A stretch of DNA of 64,000 nucleotides from Lentzea terrae (GCF_003265345.1 NZ_QFWW01000029.1:1-64000); one strand, 5' to 3'; positions 1-9,165 are shown, numbered from the stretch's first letter. The notes: generated from the sequence alone by a model not told the origin. Numbers and translations: made by a program.

Positions 1-1
1 C

Positions 2-1576
2 GCAGCCGACACCACCGCTGATGTGGCGGTGGTCGGCTGCGGCCCGGTCGGCCTCGTTCTGTCCATCCTCCTCGCGCACAAGGGATGGCGGGTCGTCATC
101 CTGGAGAAGTACCGGGGCCAGTACCCGTTCCCGCGCGTCGTGGCGTTCGACGGCGAGACCGCGCGCTCGTTCGCCTCGGCCGGCATCGGCGCGGACCTGA
201 TGGAGCTCGGGGAACCCCTGGGGCAGTACATGTTCCAGAACGCCGAGGGCCGCGAGCTGTTCTCGTTCGAGGCACCGTACGAGCCGGGCCGCGACGGCTG
301 GCCGATCGCGACCGTGATGCACCAGCCGACGTTCGAGCGGGCGTTGCGCGAGCACGTGCTGACGTTGCCGAACATCACGACCCTGTTCGGGCACAAGGTG
401 GAGGCGATCGCCGACCACGGTTCGCACGTGTCGATCACCGCGCCGGGGCCTGACCACGACGGTGAGGTCACGGCGTCCTGGGTCATCGGCTGCGACGGCG
501 CGAACAGCTTCGTGCGCGACGTCATGGGCACGAAGATGATCGACCTGAACTTCAAGCACGACTGGCTGCTGGTCGACGTGGTCTTCCACGAGAAACGCGC
601 GTTCCGGCCCAACGACGTGCAGGTGTGCGACCCGGCCAGGCCGACCACGATCGTCGCGTCCGGCCGCGGGCACCGGCGCTGGGAGTTCATGCGCCTGCCG
701 GGCGAGTCGATCGAAGAGCTGTCCACTGTGGAACGCATGTGGGAGCTGCTGAAGCCCTACGACGTGACGCCGGACAACGCCGACCTGACCCGCAACATCG
801 TCTACACCTTCCAGGCCGCGATGGCGGACAAGTGGCGCGACGGCCGTCTGCTGCTGGCCGGCGATTCCGCGCACCTGATGCCGCCCTTCGCCGGGCAGGG
901 CATGTGTTCCGGCATCCGGGACGCGGCGAACCTGGCCTGGAAGCTCGACCTCGTGCTGCGGGACATCGTGTCCGACGAGCTGCTGGACGCGTACCCGGCC
1001 GAACGCGCGTTGCAGGTGCGGCACACGATCGAGATGTCCATCGAGGTGGGCAAGATCGTGTCCGAGCTCGACCCCGTCGCGGCGGCACGCCGGGACGCGT
1101 TCCTGATCGCCATGCAGGCCAAGCCGGAGGGGGTCGACCTCGCCCCGTCCGCCTACGCGCTGGAGGCCGGCATCGTGCGCCGGACGCCGGAGATCTCCTT
1201 GCCGGACGGGGAACTGTCGCCACAGGGTGTGGTGGCACGCGGAACGCAACGCGACCGGTTCGACGAGGTCGTCGGACGTGGCTGGCAACTGATCACCACA
1301 CTGGACCCGTACGAGGCGCTGGGCGAGGACGAGCTCGAGTTCCTGAAGACGCTCGGCGCCCAGCTCGTGCGCGTGATGCCGGCGGGGATTCCACCGAAAA
1401 TCGCTCGCGCGCACGAGGTCGTGGACGTCGAACGGCTCTACCTGCCCTGGCTCGCGGGACACCGGAAGGTCGCGGCCCTGGTGCGCCCGGACTACTACGT
1501 GTTCGGGTTCGCGAAGGACCGCGCCGACCTTCCGGAACTGGTCAAGGAGCTGAAGAACCAGCTCCCGCTGCGGTGA
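2..1576 (+). CDS. FAD-dependent aromatic-type monooxygenase (MhpA-like), 5' end cut off by the window
   Basis: Group A flavoprotein monooxygenase, which uses NAD(P)H and O2 to hydroxylate an aromatic-like substrate. The dinucleotide-binding motif GCGPVG lies at the very start, a CDGANS motif in the middle, and the second FAD motif GDSAHLMPPFAGQG around two thirds along. The segment GWPIATVMHQP resembles 3-(3-hydroxyphenyl)propionate hydroxylases. The reading frame stays open to the window edge (codons for AADTTAD precede the GTG at 23), so the true start is upstream and the GTG at 23 is probably internal. The last 35 bases overlap the convergent oxidoreductase gene. Its family is not a standard polyene tailoring enzyme, so I read it as a flanking gene, although some polyene clusters do contain FAD monooxygenases. 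The substrate is unknown. Confidence 0.8.
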   Translation, partial: AADTTADVAVVGCGPVGLVLSILLAHKGWRVVILEKYRGQYPFPRVVAFDGETARSFASAGIGADLMELGEPLGQYMFQNAEGRELFSFEAPYEPGRDGWPIATVMHQPTFERALREHVLTLPNITTLFGHKVEAIADHGSHVSITAPGPDHDGEVTASWVIGCDGANSFVRDVMGTKMIDLNFKHDWLLVDVVFHEKRAFRPNDVQVCDPARPTTIVASGRGHRRWEFMRLPGESIEELSTVERMWELLKPYDVTPDNADLTRNIVYTFQAAMADKWRDGRLLLAGDSAHLMPPFAGQGMCSGIRDAANLAWKLDLVLRDIVSDELLDAYPAERALQVRHTIEMSIEVGKIVSELDPVAAARRDAFLIAMQAKPEGVDLAPSAYALEAGIVRRTPEISLPDGELSPQGVVARGTQRDRFDEVVGRGWQLITTLDPYEALGEDELEFLKTLGAQLVRVMPAGIPPKIARAHEVVDVERLYLPWLAGHRKVAALVRPDYYVFGFAKDRADLPELVKELKNQLPLR

Positions 1577-2516
1577 TGAGCAGCGACTTCCCCAGTGTGG
1601 TGCGGGCTTCGAGTGATCTGTGCGCCTCGGACGCCCGCTCCAACGGGTAGGTCGCGCCGATGACCGGACGGATCCGACCCTGCGCGGTGAGCGTGAGCGC
1701 CTCGGCGAGCAGCTCGTTCGCGGTCGCGGTGTCGGGTGGCCCGTCCCCCAACGCGTTCGTCACCTGCACCTGCCGCCGTGCCGCCAGTTCCGGATCGATG
1801 TCGGCAAAACCGTCCGACGTGCCGTAGGTGACGAAGCGGCCGCCTTCGGCGACGGTCTCGAACGCGGCCCTGCCGAGCGCGCCGCCCGCGCCGTCGAACG
1901 CCAGGCCGACGCGGGGAACGCTCTGTTGCCAGCCGTCGACCGAGTAGTCGACGACCACCTCCGCACCCAGTTCGCGGGCCAGCGCGAGCTTGCGTTCACC
2001 ACGAGCCGCGGCGACAACCCGGGCGCCGGCGTCGCGCGCCAGTTGCACCAGCAGCGAACCCGCTCCACCCGTGGCGGCCGCGATCAGCACCCACTCGTCT
2101 TTCCGGATGTCCGCGCGGCGAACGAGGCTCAACGCGGTGACGCCGTCGTTCACCAGTGCCGCCGCCTCGGCCGAGCTGAGACCGTCCGGCACCGCGACGA
2201 TCTCCTCGGCGGAGTAGACGATCCGTTCCGCGTAGCCCTCGTCCCCGCGAGCGACGACGCGGCGACCGAGCCAGGCCGGATCGACGTCCGCGCCGACCGA
2301 GAGCACCTGTCCCGCTCCGCCCACACCAGGTACGTACGGCGGGTGACGCGGAAAGAACTCCTGGCCCCAGCCGCCGCGCAGCAACGTGTCCAGGAAGATC
2401 ACGTCGGCGGCGTCCATCCCGACGACGACCTGGCCTGCTGCGGCGACCGGTTCGGGAACCTCCTCCGCGACCAGCACCTCAGGCCCACCGAACTCATGCA
2501 CACGAACCGCTCGCAC
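1542..2516 (-). CDS. Zinc-independent quinone oxidoreductase-like protein (MDR superfamily)
   Basis: A 324-residue medium-chain dehydrogenase/reductase. The N-terminal GroES-like half begins VRAVRVHEFGGPEVL, and the NAD(P)-binding half has the motif AATGGAGSLLVQLA. No catalytic-zinc cysteines are visible, which fits NADPH:quinone or enoyl reductases. I chose the GTG at 2516 because GGAGG (2526-2522) sits 5 nt upstream; a longer TTG-started frame from 2537 has no such site. It lies 62 nt behind the LuxR gene on the same strand and overlaps the convergent monooxygenase by 35 bp at the 3' end. A role in the polyketide pathway is not indicated; it is probably at or outside the cluster edge. Confidence 0.82.
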   Translation of the reverse strand: MRAVRVHEFGGPEVLVAEEVPEPVAAAGQVVVGMDAADVIFLDTLLRGGWGQEFFPRHPPYVPGVGGAGQVLSVGADVDPAWLGRRVVARGDEGYAERIVYSAEEIVAVPDGLSSAEAAALVNDGVTALSLVRRADIRKDEWVLIAAATGGAGSLLVQLARDAGARVVAAARGERKLALARELGAEVVVDYSVDGWQQSVPRVGLAFDGAGGALGRAAFETVAEGGRFVTYGTSDGFADIDPELAARRQVQVTNALGDGPPDTATANELLAEALTLTAQGRIRPVIGATYPLERASEAHRSLEARTTLGKSLLITAAGAGSSAP

Positions 2517-2521
2517 AACGA

Positions 2522-2526
2522 CCTCC
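2522..2526 (-). promoter_or_regulatory. Ribosome binding site that decides the oxidoreductase start
   Basis: GGAGG on the minus strand, 5 nt before GTG 2516. It supports this start over the TTG at 2537. Confidence 0.7.
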
Positions 2527-2578
2527 ACCTCGATCAACTCTGTCGTGACCCAAGGTAGAAGCTCAAGCTAAGTGGAGA

Positions 2579-5323
2579 TCAAGCCGTGCTGGGCAGGTAC
2601 GAGTGCAGATCGGCCGGCAGGTCCTTGCGGTACTTGACGTTCAGCTTCCGGTAGACGCGAGTGAGGTGCTGCTCGATCGTCGACGGCGTGATGTACAGCT
2701 TCGACGCGATCTCCCGGTTCGTGTACCCGACGGCGGCCAACGCGGCCACCCGCCGTTCGGCATCGGTCAACGTGGCGATCGGATCCACCGGCTTCTCCTC
2801 CGCCGGCGGGTCCTCGGCGTCCGCCTTCCCGCGCGAAGGCAACAACTCCTCGCACAGCTCGGCCGCGTCGCACACGTTCGCCACGTGCCAAGCCCGCCGG
2901 GCCACGGTCCACGCCCGCCGGTGTTCACGCAAAGCCTGATGTGCCTTGGACAGGTCGGCCAGCGCACGGGCCAGCTCGTACTGGTCCCCGTACTCCTCCA
3001 GCACCACCACGGCGTCCTGCAGCAGTTGTGGCCGGTTGTGCGGCTGGTTCGTCGCGGCCAGCAACCGCAACGCCACTCCGCGGGTGCGCGACCCCTCCGG
3101 ACCCAGCCGTGCCAGCTGTTCGTTGATCAACCGCTTCGCCTCGTCCCGGTTCGCGCCGTGCAGCAACCAGGCCTCGGCAGCTGAAGTCCGCCACGGCACC
3201 ACGCCCGGCTGATCCACACCCCAGGACGTCATCAGCTCGCCGCAAGAAAGAAAGTCCGCGAGCGCCGCGTAGTGCCGTGACGTGGCCAAATAGTGATGGC
3301 CGCGTGCGTACAGGTAGTGCAACCCGTACCGCGACTGGAACATCGCCTCCGGCACCGGTTGTTCCAGGAACGACGCCGCTTCCTCGTGCCGTCCCATCTT
3401 GGTGGCGGCGTTGATCAGGATGCCGAGCGGCATTCCCAGCGCCACACCCCACCCGCCCGCGGGCATGAAGTCGAGCGCGTTCTGCGCGTGCTCAAAAGAA
3501 CTGGTCAGATCGCCGCGCCGCAACGACACCTCGGCCCGCACGCACGAGAAGAACGCCCGCGCCACCACGAGGTTCTTGACCCGCGTCTCCTCCAGCAGCC
3601 GGTCGCACCACTGCGCCGCCACGTCCAGCCGGTCCGCGTACACCAGCGCCTGCAACGCGAGCATCGCCGACTCCGGCCCCCACGAGCCGCTGTCCGACGG
3701 CCGCGCCGCCTGCAGCACGTGCTCGGCGTCCGTGGCGGAGGCGTCGTTGGCCCCGTACGTCAGCACGTTCGCCAAGGCGGTGACGGCCTTGATCATCGGG
3801 CCGGACGTGAGGCTCACCGTGCGGGTCTTCACGGGTTCCGCCTGGGGACGCCGGGCCAGCGTCGGGTGCGAGCACGCCAGCCAGAGTTCCATCGCCCGCA
3901 GGCCGTTGCTCGACGTCGCCGCGCGCCGGACCCGGTCCAGCGCCTCGGTGGCCTCGTCGACCTGGCAGTTCCACAGCATCGGCTGCACCAGGGAGTTGAC
4001 GTCGCGGTCCGAGAGCTGCCCGGCCCGCATGGCCGGCACCACCGTGCCCAGCCTGCGCCCGGCCGCGGACGGGTTGACCCGCCACTCCACCCGCACGAGC
4101 TTCGCCGCGATCGCCGCCCGTCCGTGCACCTCGACACAAGCCCGATGGGCCAGCTCGAGATACCGCAACGCCGTGTCGATCTGCTCGTCGCGCAACGCGT
4201 GTTCGGCGGCCTCCTCGAAAACCGGCACCATCCACGGGTTCTCCGAGTGGTCGGCCATCACCAGGTACGGCGCGACCTCGGTGGCCGGCGCACCTTCGTC
4301 GTGCAGCAGCAAAGCCGCCCCGAGATACATTTCTTTGCGGTCCTGAGCGGACAGATCGTCCAACACGGCGCCGCGAGCGGCTGGGTCGCGAAACCAGCCG
4401 TCAGACAGCAAACCGGCCTCGTTCATCACGTCCAAAGCGGACGCGACGGTCTCGGTGTCGACACGAGCCAGCCGCCCCAACCATTCCCGCGTCGCGTTCT
4501 CGCCCGTCACCGCCAACGCCCGCGCCACCGGCAGCACGTGGTGATCAGACCGGTGCAGGCAGCTGACCAGCGCCCGCCGGTAGCTCGGGCCGATCACCAG
4601 GCCGCCGTCGTCGCGTGGCTTGCACAGTCGTTGGTCGTCGAGCAACGACCGGACCAGCAACGGGTTGCCGCCGGAGAGCAGCATCGCGTCCTCGGCGTGC
4701 AGGGGCAGGTCGAACAGGTCGTCGACAGAACCCAGTGGTGTCAGGGAGATGTCGCGGCAGTGCGGGTGCCGCAACAGTTCGGTGTGCAGTGGCGTGTGCG
4801 CGGCCCGTGGCGAGGCGGTCTCGCTCAACATCAGCAGCACCTTGACCTGGCCAAGCCGCCGGATCAGGTAGAGCAGCCAGTGCATCGACGACGAGTCAGC
4901 GTGCTGCACGTCGTCGATGCCGATCACCAGCGGCGTCTCGGCCGTCAGGTCCAGCAACGCGATGCACAGGGCGTGCAGTTGCCGTGCGGACGGCCCGTCG
5001 GCGGACCTGGCTGCGGCGTCGAGCAGTTCGCCGACCTCGGCCGGAGCGTCCAGCGGGTGGAAGATCTGGCCCACCACCCCGAACGGCAGGTCGCGTTCGA
5101 ACGCCGAGCAGGTGGCCTTCACGAAGTTGACGCCCGAGGTCTCGCCGAACGCGTGCATCAGCTCGGTCTTCCCGCTCGCCACCGGGCCGGTGAGCAGCGC
5201 GACCCGTCCGGATCCTGACAGGGAGTCCGTCAGCAGTGTCTCCAAGCTGGCCCACTGGTCGTCGCGTTCGATCAGACCTGCGAGTCGTGCCTTGGTGACG
5301 CTGTTGTCGGACGTCCTGGTCAT
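2579..5323 (-). CDS. LAL-family LuxR transcriptional activator, likely cluster-situated regulator
   Basis: A 914-residue large ATP-binding LuxR regulator. A Walker A motif (GPVASGKT) is at residues 46-53, and a Walker B-like segment (VIGIDDVQHAD) follows about 80 residues later. A long helical, TPR-like middle leads to a C-terminal LuxR helix-turn-helix starting LTDAERRVAALAAVGYTNREIA. The length is usual for the family (about 850-1000). The start at 5323 has GAGAGG 9 nt upstream; a start at 5356 would add 11 residues without such support. Proteins of this type (NysRI-III, AmphRI-III, FscR proteins) are pathway activators in polyene clusters. It is divergent from the glycosyltransferase operon, with 215 bp between the starts that hold two direct-repeat operator candidates. 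Which promoters it binds cannot be seen. Confidence 0.88.
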   Translation of the reverse strand: MTRTSDNSVTKARLAGLIERDDQWASLETLLTDSLSGSGRVALLTGPVASGKTELMHAFGETSGVNFVKATCSAFERDLPFGVVGQIFHPLDAPAEVGELLDAAARSADGPSARQLHALCIALLDLTAETPLVIGIDDVQHADSSSMHWLLYLIRRLGQVKVLLMLSETASPRAAHTPLHTELLRHPHCRDISLTPLGSVDDLFDLPLHAEDAMLLSGGNPLLVRSLLDDQRLCKPRDDGGLVIGPSYRRALVSCLHRSDHHVLPVARALAVTGENATREWLGRLARVDTETVASALDVMNEAGLLSDGWFRDPAARGAVLDDLSAQDRKEMYLGAALLLHDEGAPATEVAPYLVMADHSENPWMVPVFEEAAEHALRDEQIDTALRYLELAHRACVEVHGRAAIAAKLVRVEWRVNPSAAGRRLGTVVPAMRAGQLSDRDVNSLVQPMLWNCQVDEATEALDRVRRAATSSNGLRAMELWLACSHPTLARRPQAEPVKTRTVSLTSGPMIKAVTALANVLTYGANDASATDAEHVLQAARPSDSGSWGPESAMLALQALVYADRLDVAAQWCDRLLEETRVKNLVVARAFFSCVRAEVSLRRGDLTSSFEHAQNALDFMPAGGWGVALGMPLGILINAATKMGRHEEAASFLEQPVPEAMFQSRYGLHYLYARGHHYLATSRHYAALADFLSCGELMTSWGVDQPGVVPWRTSAAEAWLLHGANRDEAKRLINEQLARLGPEGSRTRGVALRLLAATNQPHNRPQLLQDAVVVLEEYGDQYELARALADLSKAHQALREHRRAWTVARRAWHVANVCDAAELCEELLPSRGKADAEDPPAEEKPVDPIATLTDAERRVAALAAVGYTNREIASKLYITPSTIEQHLTRVYRKLNVKYRKDLPADLHSYLPSTA

Positions 5324-5404
5324 GATGGTGTACCTCTCGCCACGACGAGTCGGCACCGAGCGTCGCAGCCGGACACATCCTCATGAAATCGATACGAACC
5401 AGTT

Positions 5405-5420
5405 CTAGGTGTTCTCCTGG
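5405..5420. promoter_or_regulatory. Candidate operator, direct repeat copy 1 (LuxR-proximal), PimM-site-like
   Basis: CTAGGTGTTCTCCTGG. With the following A it matches the copy at 5441 at 14 of 17 positions. It matches the PAS-LuxR (PimM) consensus CTVGGGAWWTCCCBAG, quoted from memory, at 11 of 16. Its edge is 81 bp from the LuxR start codon. Confidence 0.45.
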
Positions 5421-5440
5421 ACCTGGCGTGCGTTCCAACA

Positions 5441-5456
5441 CTAGGGCTTCTTCTGG
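5441..5456. promoter_or_regulatory. Candidate operator, direct repeat copy 2 (glycosyltransferase-proximal), PimM-site-like
   Basis: CTAGGGCTTCTTCTGG, with 11 of 16 matches to the remembered PimM consensus. It lies 36 bp from copy 1. Its edge is 82 bp from the glycosyltransferase start, nearly the same distance as copy 1 has to the LuxR start. Confidence 0.45.
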
Positions 5457-5538
5457 AGAACACTGTCACCCCGGGACACGCCCCGCGGCCGTCGGGCAGG
5501 CTCGCCGGCATTAGGTGTCAGCCCGGAGGGTGAAGTCC

Positions 5539-6912
5539 ATGAGCCAGCGGCCGATCCTGTTCGTCAGCCTGCCGGAGAGCGGCCTGCTGAACCCGATGCT
5601 CGTGCTAGCGGAGGAACTGTCGCGCCGCGGTGTCGAAAACCTGTGGTTCGCCACCGACGACAAGGGCCGCGAGGAGGTCGAGGCAGCGGCGGTCGGCTCG
5701 CCGATCGAGTTCCGCTCGCTGGGCGGCGTGATCCCGGAGATGTCGTCGGTGACCTGGCCGGACGACGTCTACGCGAAGGTGACGCAGCGGTCGAGGTTCA
5801 AGGCGCGCAAGGCCGTCATCGAGCAGACCCATCGGCCGGAGCTGCGGATCCCCAAGTACCGCGAGCTGGCTGAGCTCGTCGACGAGATCCAGCCGGCGCT
5901 GATGGTCGTCGAGTCGATGTGCATGTTCGGCTACGAGGTCGCGATCACCAAGGGCGTTCCGTACGTGCTCAGCAACCCGTTCGTGCCGTCGAACCTCGTG
6001 ACGTCCGCGGTGCCGATCGGCCCTTCGTACACGCCGAAGGACTTCCCGCGCCCGCACACCGGCCTGCCCGCGGACATGACCTGGCAGCAACGCTGGGCCA
6101 ACAAGCTCTTCGGCCTGCGCACGCTCGCGACGGCGTTCTCCAAGGAGAACAAGGAACGCAACGCCGAGAACGCGCGCGTGGTCGCCGAGCTCGGCATCGC
6201 TCCCGAAGCGCTCGGCCAGTTCGCGCGGGTGGAGAAGTCCGAGCTGGTGCTGTGCTACTCGATCCCGGAGATGGACTACCCGTTCGACATTCCGGAGAAG
6301 ATCCGCACGGTCGGCGCGCTGGTGCCGCCACTCCCCCAGGCCGAACGCGGTGAGCTCGGCGACTGGCTGGATGCGCAGAAGTCCGTGGTGTACATGGGTT
6401 TCGGCACGATCACGCGACTGACGCGAGATCAGGTCGAGGCGTTCGTCCAGGTCGCCCACAGCCTCGACGGCAAGCATTCGATCCTGTGGAAGCTGCCGCG
6501 CGACCAGCAGAAGTTCCTGCCCGCCAAGCTGCCCGGCAACCTGCGCATCGAGACGTGGGTGCCGTCGCAGCTGGACGTGCTGGCGCACCCCAACGTCAAG
6601 CTGTTCTTCACACACGCGGGCGGAAACGCTTACACCGAAAGCATCTACTTCGGCAAGCCGATGGTGTCGCGGCCGCTCTGGGTCGACTGCTACGACCAGG
6701 CGGTGCGCGCCGAAAGCTTCGGGGTGGGGCTGACGCTGGACAAGCCGCACAACGTCGACCCGCGTGACGTCGTGGACAAGCTCACCCGCGTCCTGGACGA
6801 CCCCTCGTTCCGCGAGAACGCCGAACGCCTCGCCGCGCTGCAGCACGCCGCCGGTGGCCGCAAGACGGCCGCCGACCTGGTTCTTTCCCTTCCCGCGCTC
6901 GCCTCGAAGTGA
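5539..6912 (+). CDS. Polyene aminosugar glycosyltransferase (NysDI/AmphDI/PimK type)
   Basis: A 457-residue GT-B fold enzyme that should transfer a GDP-aminosugar (mycosamine or perosamine) to a hydroxyl of the polyene macrolactone. The N-terminal acceptor half opens with RPILFVSLPESGLLNP. The C-terminal nucleotide-sugar half has VYMGFGTITRLT, then the donor-binding signature THAGGNAYTESIYFGKP followed by PLWVDCYDQA. The wording of these segments matches polyene mycosaminyltransferases as I remember them. The start at 5539 has GGAGGG (5525-5530) 8 nt upstream; an upstream GTG at 5515 lacks this. It is first in a tight operon with the aminotransferase, P450 and ferredoxin genes, which supports the sugar-plus-carboxyl tailoring assignment. 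No auxiliary P450-like partner of the EryCII type is present, as usual for polyene enzymes. Confidence 0.88.
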   Translation: MSQRPILFVSLPESGLLNPMLVLAEELSRRGVENLWFATDDKGREEVEAAAVGSPIEFRSLGGVIPEMSSVTWPDDVYAKVTQRSRFKARKAVIEQTHRPELRIPKYRELAELVDEIQPALMVVESMCMFGYEVAITKGVPYVLSNPFVPSNLVTSAVPIGPSYTPKDFPRPHTGLPADMTWQQRWANKLFGLRTLATAFSKENKERNAENARVVAELGIAPEALGQFARVEKSELVLCYSIPEMDYPFDIPEKIRTVGALVPPLPQAERGELGDWLDAQKSVVYMGFGTITRLTRDQVEAFVQVAHSLDGKHSILWKLPRDQQKFLPAKLPGNLRIETWVPSQLDVLAHPNVKLFFTHAGGNAYTESIYFGKPMVSRPLWVDCYDQAVRAESFGVGLTLDKPHNVDPRDVVDKLTRVLDDPSFRENAERLAALQHAAGGRKTAADLVLSLPALASK

Positions 6913-6913
6913 G

Positions 6914-7975
6914 ATGACGATGAGCTACCGCTACCCCGTTTCGATGCCTTCCTTGCGCGGCAACGAGCTCGAGTACACGACAAAGGCCGTGACGGACGGC
7001 TGGATCTCCTCGCAGGGCCCGTACGTGCCGCAGTTCGAGGAGGCTTTCGCCGCCTACAACGGTGTCCAGCACGGCGTCGCCTGCTCGTCCGGCACGACCG
7101 CGTTGACGCTGGCGTTGCGCGCACTGGGCGTCGGCCCCGGTGACGAGGTGATCGTCCCCGAGTTCACCATGATCGCGTCGGCGTGGGCCGTGACCTACAC
7201 CGGTGCGACGCCGGTGTTCGTGGACTGCGCGGACGACCTCGACATCGACGTCACGAAGATCGAGGAGAAGATCACCCCGCGCACGAAGGTGATCATGCCG
7301 GTGCACGTCTACGGCCGGCAGTGCGACATGGAGCCGATCCTCGAACTGGCCTACGAGTACAACCTGCGGGTCGTCGAGGACTCCGCGGAGGCGCACGGCG
7401 TCAAGCCGACCGGTGACATCGCGGCGTTCTCGCTGTTCGCCAACAAGATCATCACCTCAGGTGAGGGCGGCATCTGCCTCACCAACGACCCGCACTTGGC
7501 GCGGCAGATGGCACACCTGCGCGGCATGGCGTTCACCCGCGACCACAGCTTCCTGCACAAGAAGCTCGCCTACAACTTCCGGATGACCAATCTGCAGGCG
7601 GCGGTCGCGCTCGCGCAGACCGAACGCCTCGACGAGATCATCGCAACGCGCGCGCAGATCGAGAAGCGGTACGACGAGGGCCTTCGCGGCATCGAAGGCG
7701 TCACGCTCATGCCGCCACGCGACGTGTTGTGGATGTACGACCTGCGCGCCGAGCGTCGCGAGGAGCTCACGAGGTTCCTCGCGGAGAAGGGGATCGAGAC
7801 CCGCCTCTTCTTCAAGCCGATGAGCAGGCAGCCCGGCTATCTCGACCCGGTGTGGCCGTCGCTGAACGCGAACCGGTTCGCCGAGGACGGGTTGTACCTC
7901 CCCACCCACGCCGAGCTGACCGAAGACAACCAGGACTACATCGTGGGGCAAGTCCGCCAGTTCTACGAGGTATGA
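6914..7975 (+). CDS. PLP-dependent NDP-ketosugar aminotransferase (NysDII/AmphDII/PimC type)
   Basis: A 353-residue DegT/DnrJ/EryC1 aminotransferase. It converts a GDP-keto-6-deoxymannose to the 3-amino (mycosamine) or 4-amino (perosamine) sugar, normally with glutamate as amino donor. The internal aldimine lysine is K178 in FANKIITSGEGG; the cofactor-binding aspartate is D156 in VVEDSAEAHG. The opening (MPSLRGNELEYTTKAVTDGWISSQGPYV) is of the perosamine-synthase subgroup, which polyene enzymes belong to. The start could also be ATG 6920, giving MSYRYP; both lie right behind the glycosyltransferase stop (1 nt gap to 6914), and the P450 follows after 1 nt. GDP-mannose 4,6-dehydratase, needed upstream, is not in the window. 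The 3- versus 4-amino choice cannot be read from the sequence. Confidence 0.88.
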   Translation: MTMSYRYPVSMPSLRGNELEYTTKAVTDGWISSQGPYVPQFEEAFAAYNGVQHGVACSSGTTALTLALRALGVGPGDEVIVPEFTMIASAWAVTYTGATPVFVDCADDLDIDVTKIEEKITPRTKVIMPVHVYGRQCDMEPILELAYEYNLRVVEDSAEAHGVKPTGDIAAFSLFANKIITSGEGGICLTNDPHLARQMAHLRGMAFTRDHSFLHKKLAYNFRMTNLQAAVALAQTERLDEIIATRAQIEKRYDEGLRGIEGVTLMPPRDVLWMYDLRAERREELTRFLAEKGIETRLFFKPMSRQPGYLDPVWPSLNANRFAEDGLYLPTHAELTEDNQDYIVGQVRQFYEV

Positions 7976-7976
7976 C

Positions 7977-9158
7977 ATGACCAGTACTGACGCCGCCGCC
8001 GACCTAGTCCCCTTCATGATGCGCCGCCCCGGCGCACCGTTTCCCCCGCCCGAGTACGAGGACTTCCGCACGAAGCCCGGCCTGGTGAAGGCCGCGCTGC
8101 CGTCAGGAGAAACGGTCTGGCTGGTCACCAGGCACGAGGAGGTGCGCGAGGTGCTCACCGACCCGCGCATCAGCTCCAACCCGAACCACGAAGGCTTTCC
8201 GAGGCCGTCGCGCACCGTGGGCGCGCCGTCCGCGGACGACGTGCCCGGCTGGTTCGTGTCGCTGGACCCGCCCGACCACAACAGGTTCCGCAAGGCGCTG
8301 ATCCCCGAGTTCACGGTGCGCCGCATCCGGTCACTGCGCCCGGCGGTCGAGGAAATCGTCGACCGTGCGATCGACCAGATGCAGGCGAACGGCAACACCG
8401 CCGAACTCGTCGAGGACTTCTCGCTGACCGTGCCGTCGCTCGTGATCTCCTCCCTGCTGGGAGTGCCCAAAGTGGACCGCGACTTCTTCGAGGAGAAGAC
8501 GAAGGTCCTGGTAACTCTGACGTCGACCGACGAGGAACGGGACAAGGCGTCGGAACATCTGCTCCGCTACATCAACCGGCTGATCACGATCAAGTCCAAG
8601 CGCCCCGGCGACGATCTGATCAGCAGACTTCTCCAGGGCGGTCTGCTGACGCCCCAGGAGCTTTCCGGCGTCTCGATGCTGCTGCTCATCGCGGGCCACG
8701 AGACGACGGCGAACAACATCTCGCTCGGTGTCGTCACGTTGCTGCAGCAGAAGCAGTGGATCTCCGACGACCGCGCGATCGAGGAGCTGCTGCGCTACCA
8801 CTCGGTGGCCGACCTGGTGGCGTTGCGGGTGGCGATCGAGGACGTGGAGATCGGCGGGCAGCTGGTCAGGGCCGGTGAGGGGATCGTGCCGCTCGTGGCC
8901 GGCGCGAACCACGATCCGGAGATGTTCGAACGGCCGCACGAGTTCGACCCGTCCCGCTCGGCAACGGGACACGTGGCGTTCGGCTACGGCGTGCACCAGT
9001 GCCTCGGCCAGAACCTGGTGCGGCTGGAGATGGACGTCGCCTACCGCTGCCTGTTCAACCGGATTCCCTCGTTGGAGGTCGCGGTGCCGCTGGAGGAACT
9101 GCGGTTCAAGTACGACGGAGTCCTCTTCGGACTCCACGCGCTACCTGTGCGCTGGTAA
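7977..9158 (+). CDS. Cytochrome P450, probable macrolactone methyl-to-carboxyl oxidase (NysN/AmphN/PimG/FscP type)
   Basis: A 393-residue soluble class I bacterial P450 with all signature parts: I-helix AGHETT (239-244), K-helix E270-x-x-R273, and the heme loop FGYGVHQCLG with C342 as thiolate ligand. In polyene clusters the P450 next to the sugar genes and a small ferredoxin oxidises the exocyclic methyl, from the single methylmalonate, to a carboxylate in successive steps. The window has exactly one methylmalonyl module (A3), so this is the natural substrate position (C18 by my count). It begins 1 nt after the aminotransferase stop and is followed 22 nt later by the ferredoxin. The function is inferred from family and context. 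Confidence 0.85.
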   Translation: MTSTDAAADLVPFMMRRPGAPFPPPEYEDFRTKPGLVKAALPSGETVWLVTRHEEVREVLTDPRISSNPNHEGFPRPSRTVGAPSADDVPGWFVSLDPPDHNRFRKALIPEFTVRRIRSLRPAVEEIVDRAIDQMQANGNTAELVEDFSLTVPSLVISSLLGVPKVDRDFFEEKTKVLVTLTSTDEERDKASEHLLRYINRLITIKSKRPGDDLISRLLQGGLLTPQELSGVSMLLLIAGHETTANNISLGVVTLLQQKQWISDDRAIEELLRYHSVADLVALRVAIEDVEIGGQLVRAGEGIVPLVAGANHDPEMFERPHEFDPSRSATGHVAFGYGVHQCLGQNLVRLEMDVAYRCLFNRIPSLEVAVPLEELRFKYDGVLFGLHALPVRW

Positions 9159-9165
9159 TTGCATC

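Noticed and set aside
5515..5538. GTG 5515 as glycosyltransferase start
   Set aside because: It has no ribosome binding site. GGAGGG at 5525-5530 serves ATG 5539, and homologous proteins begin close to RPILFVSLPE.
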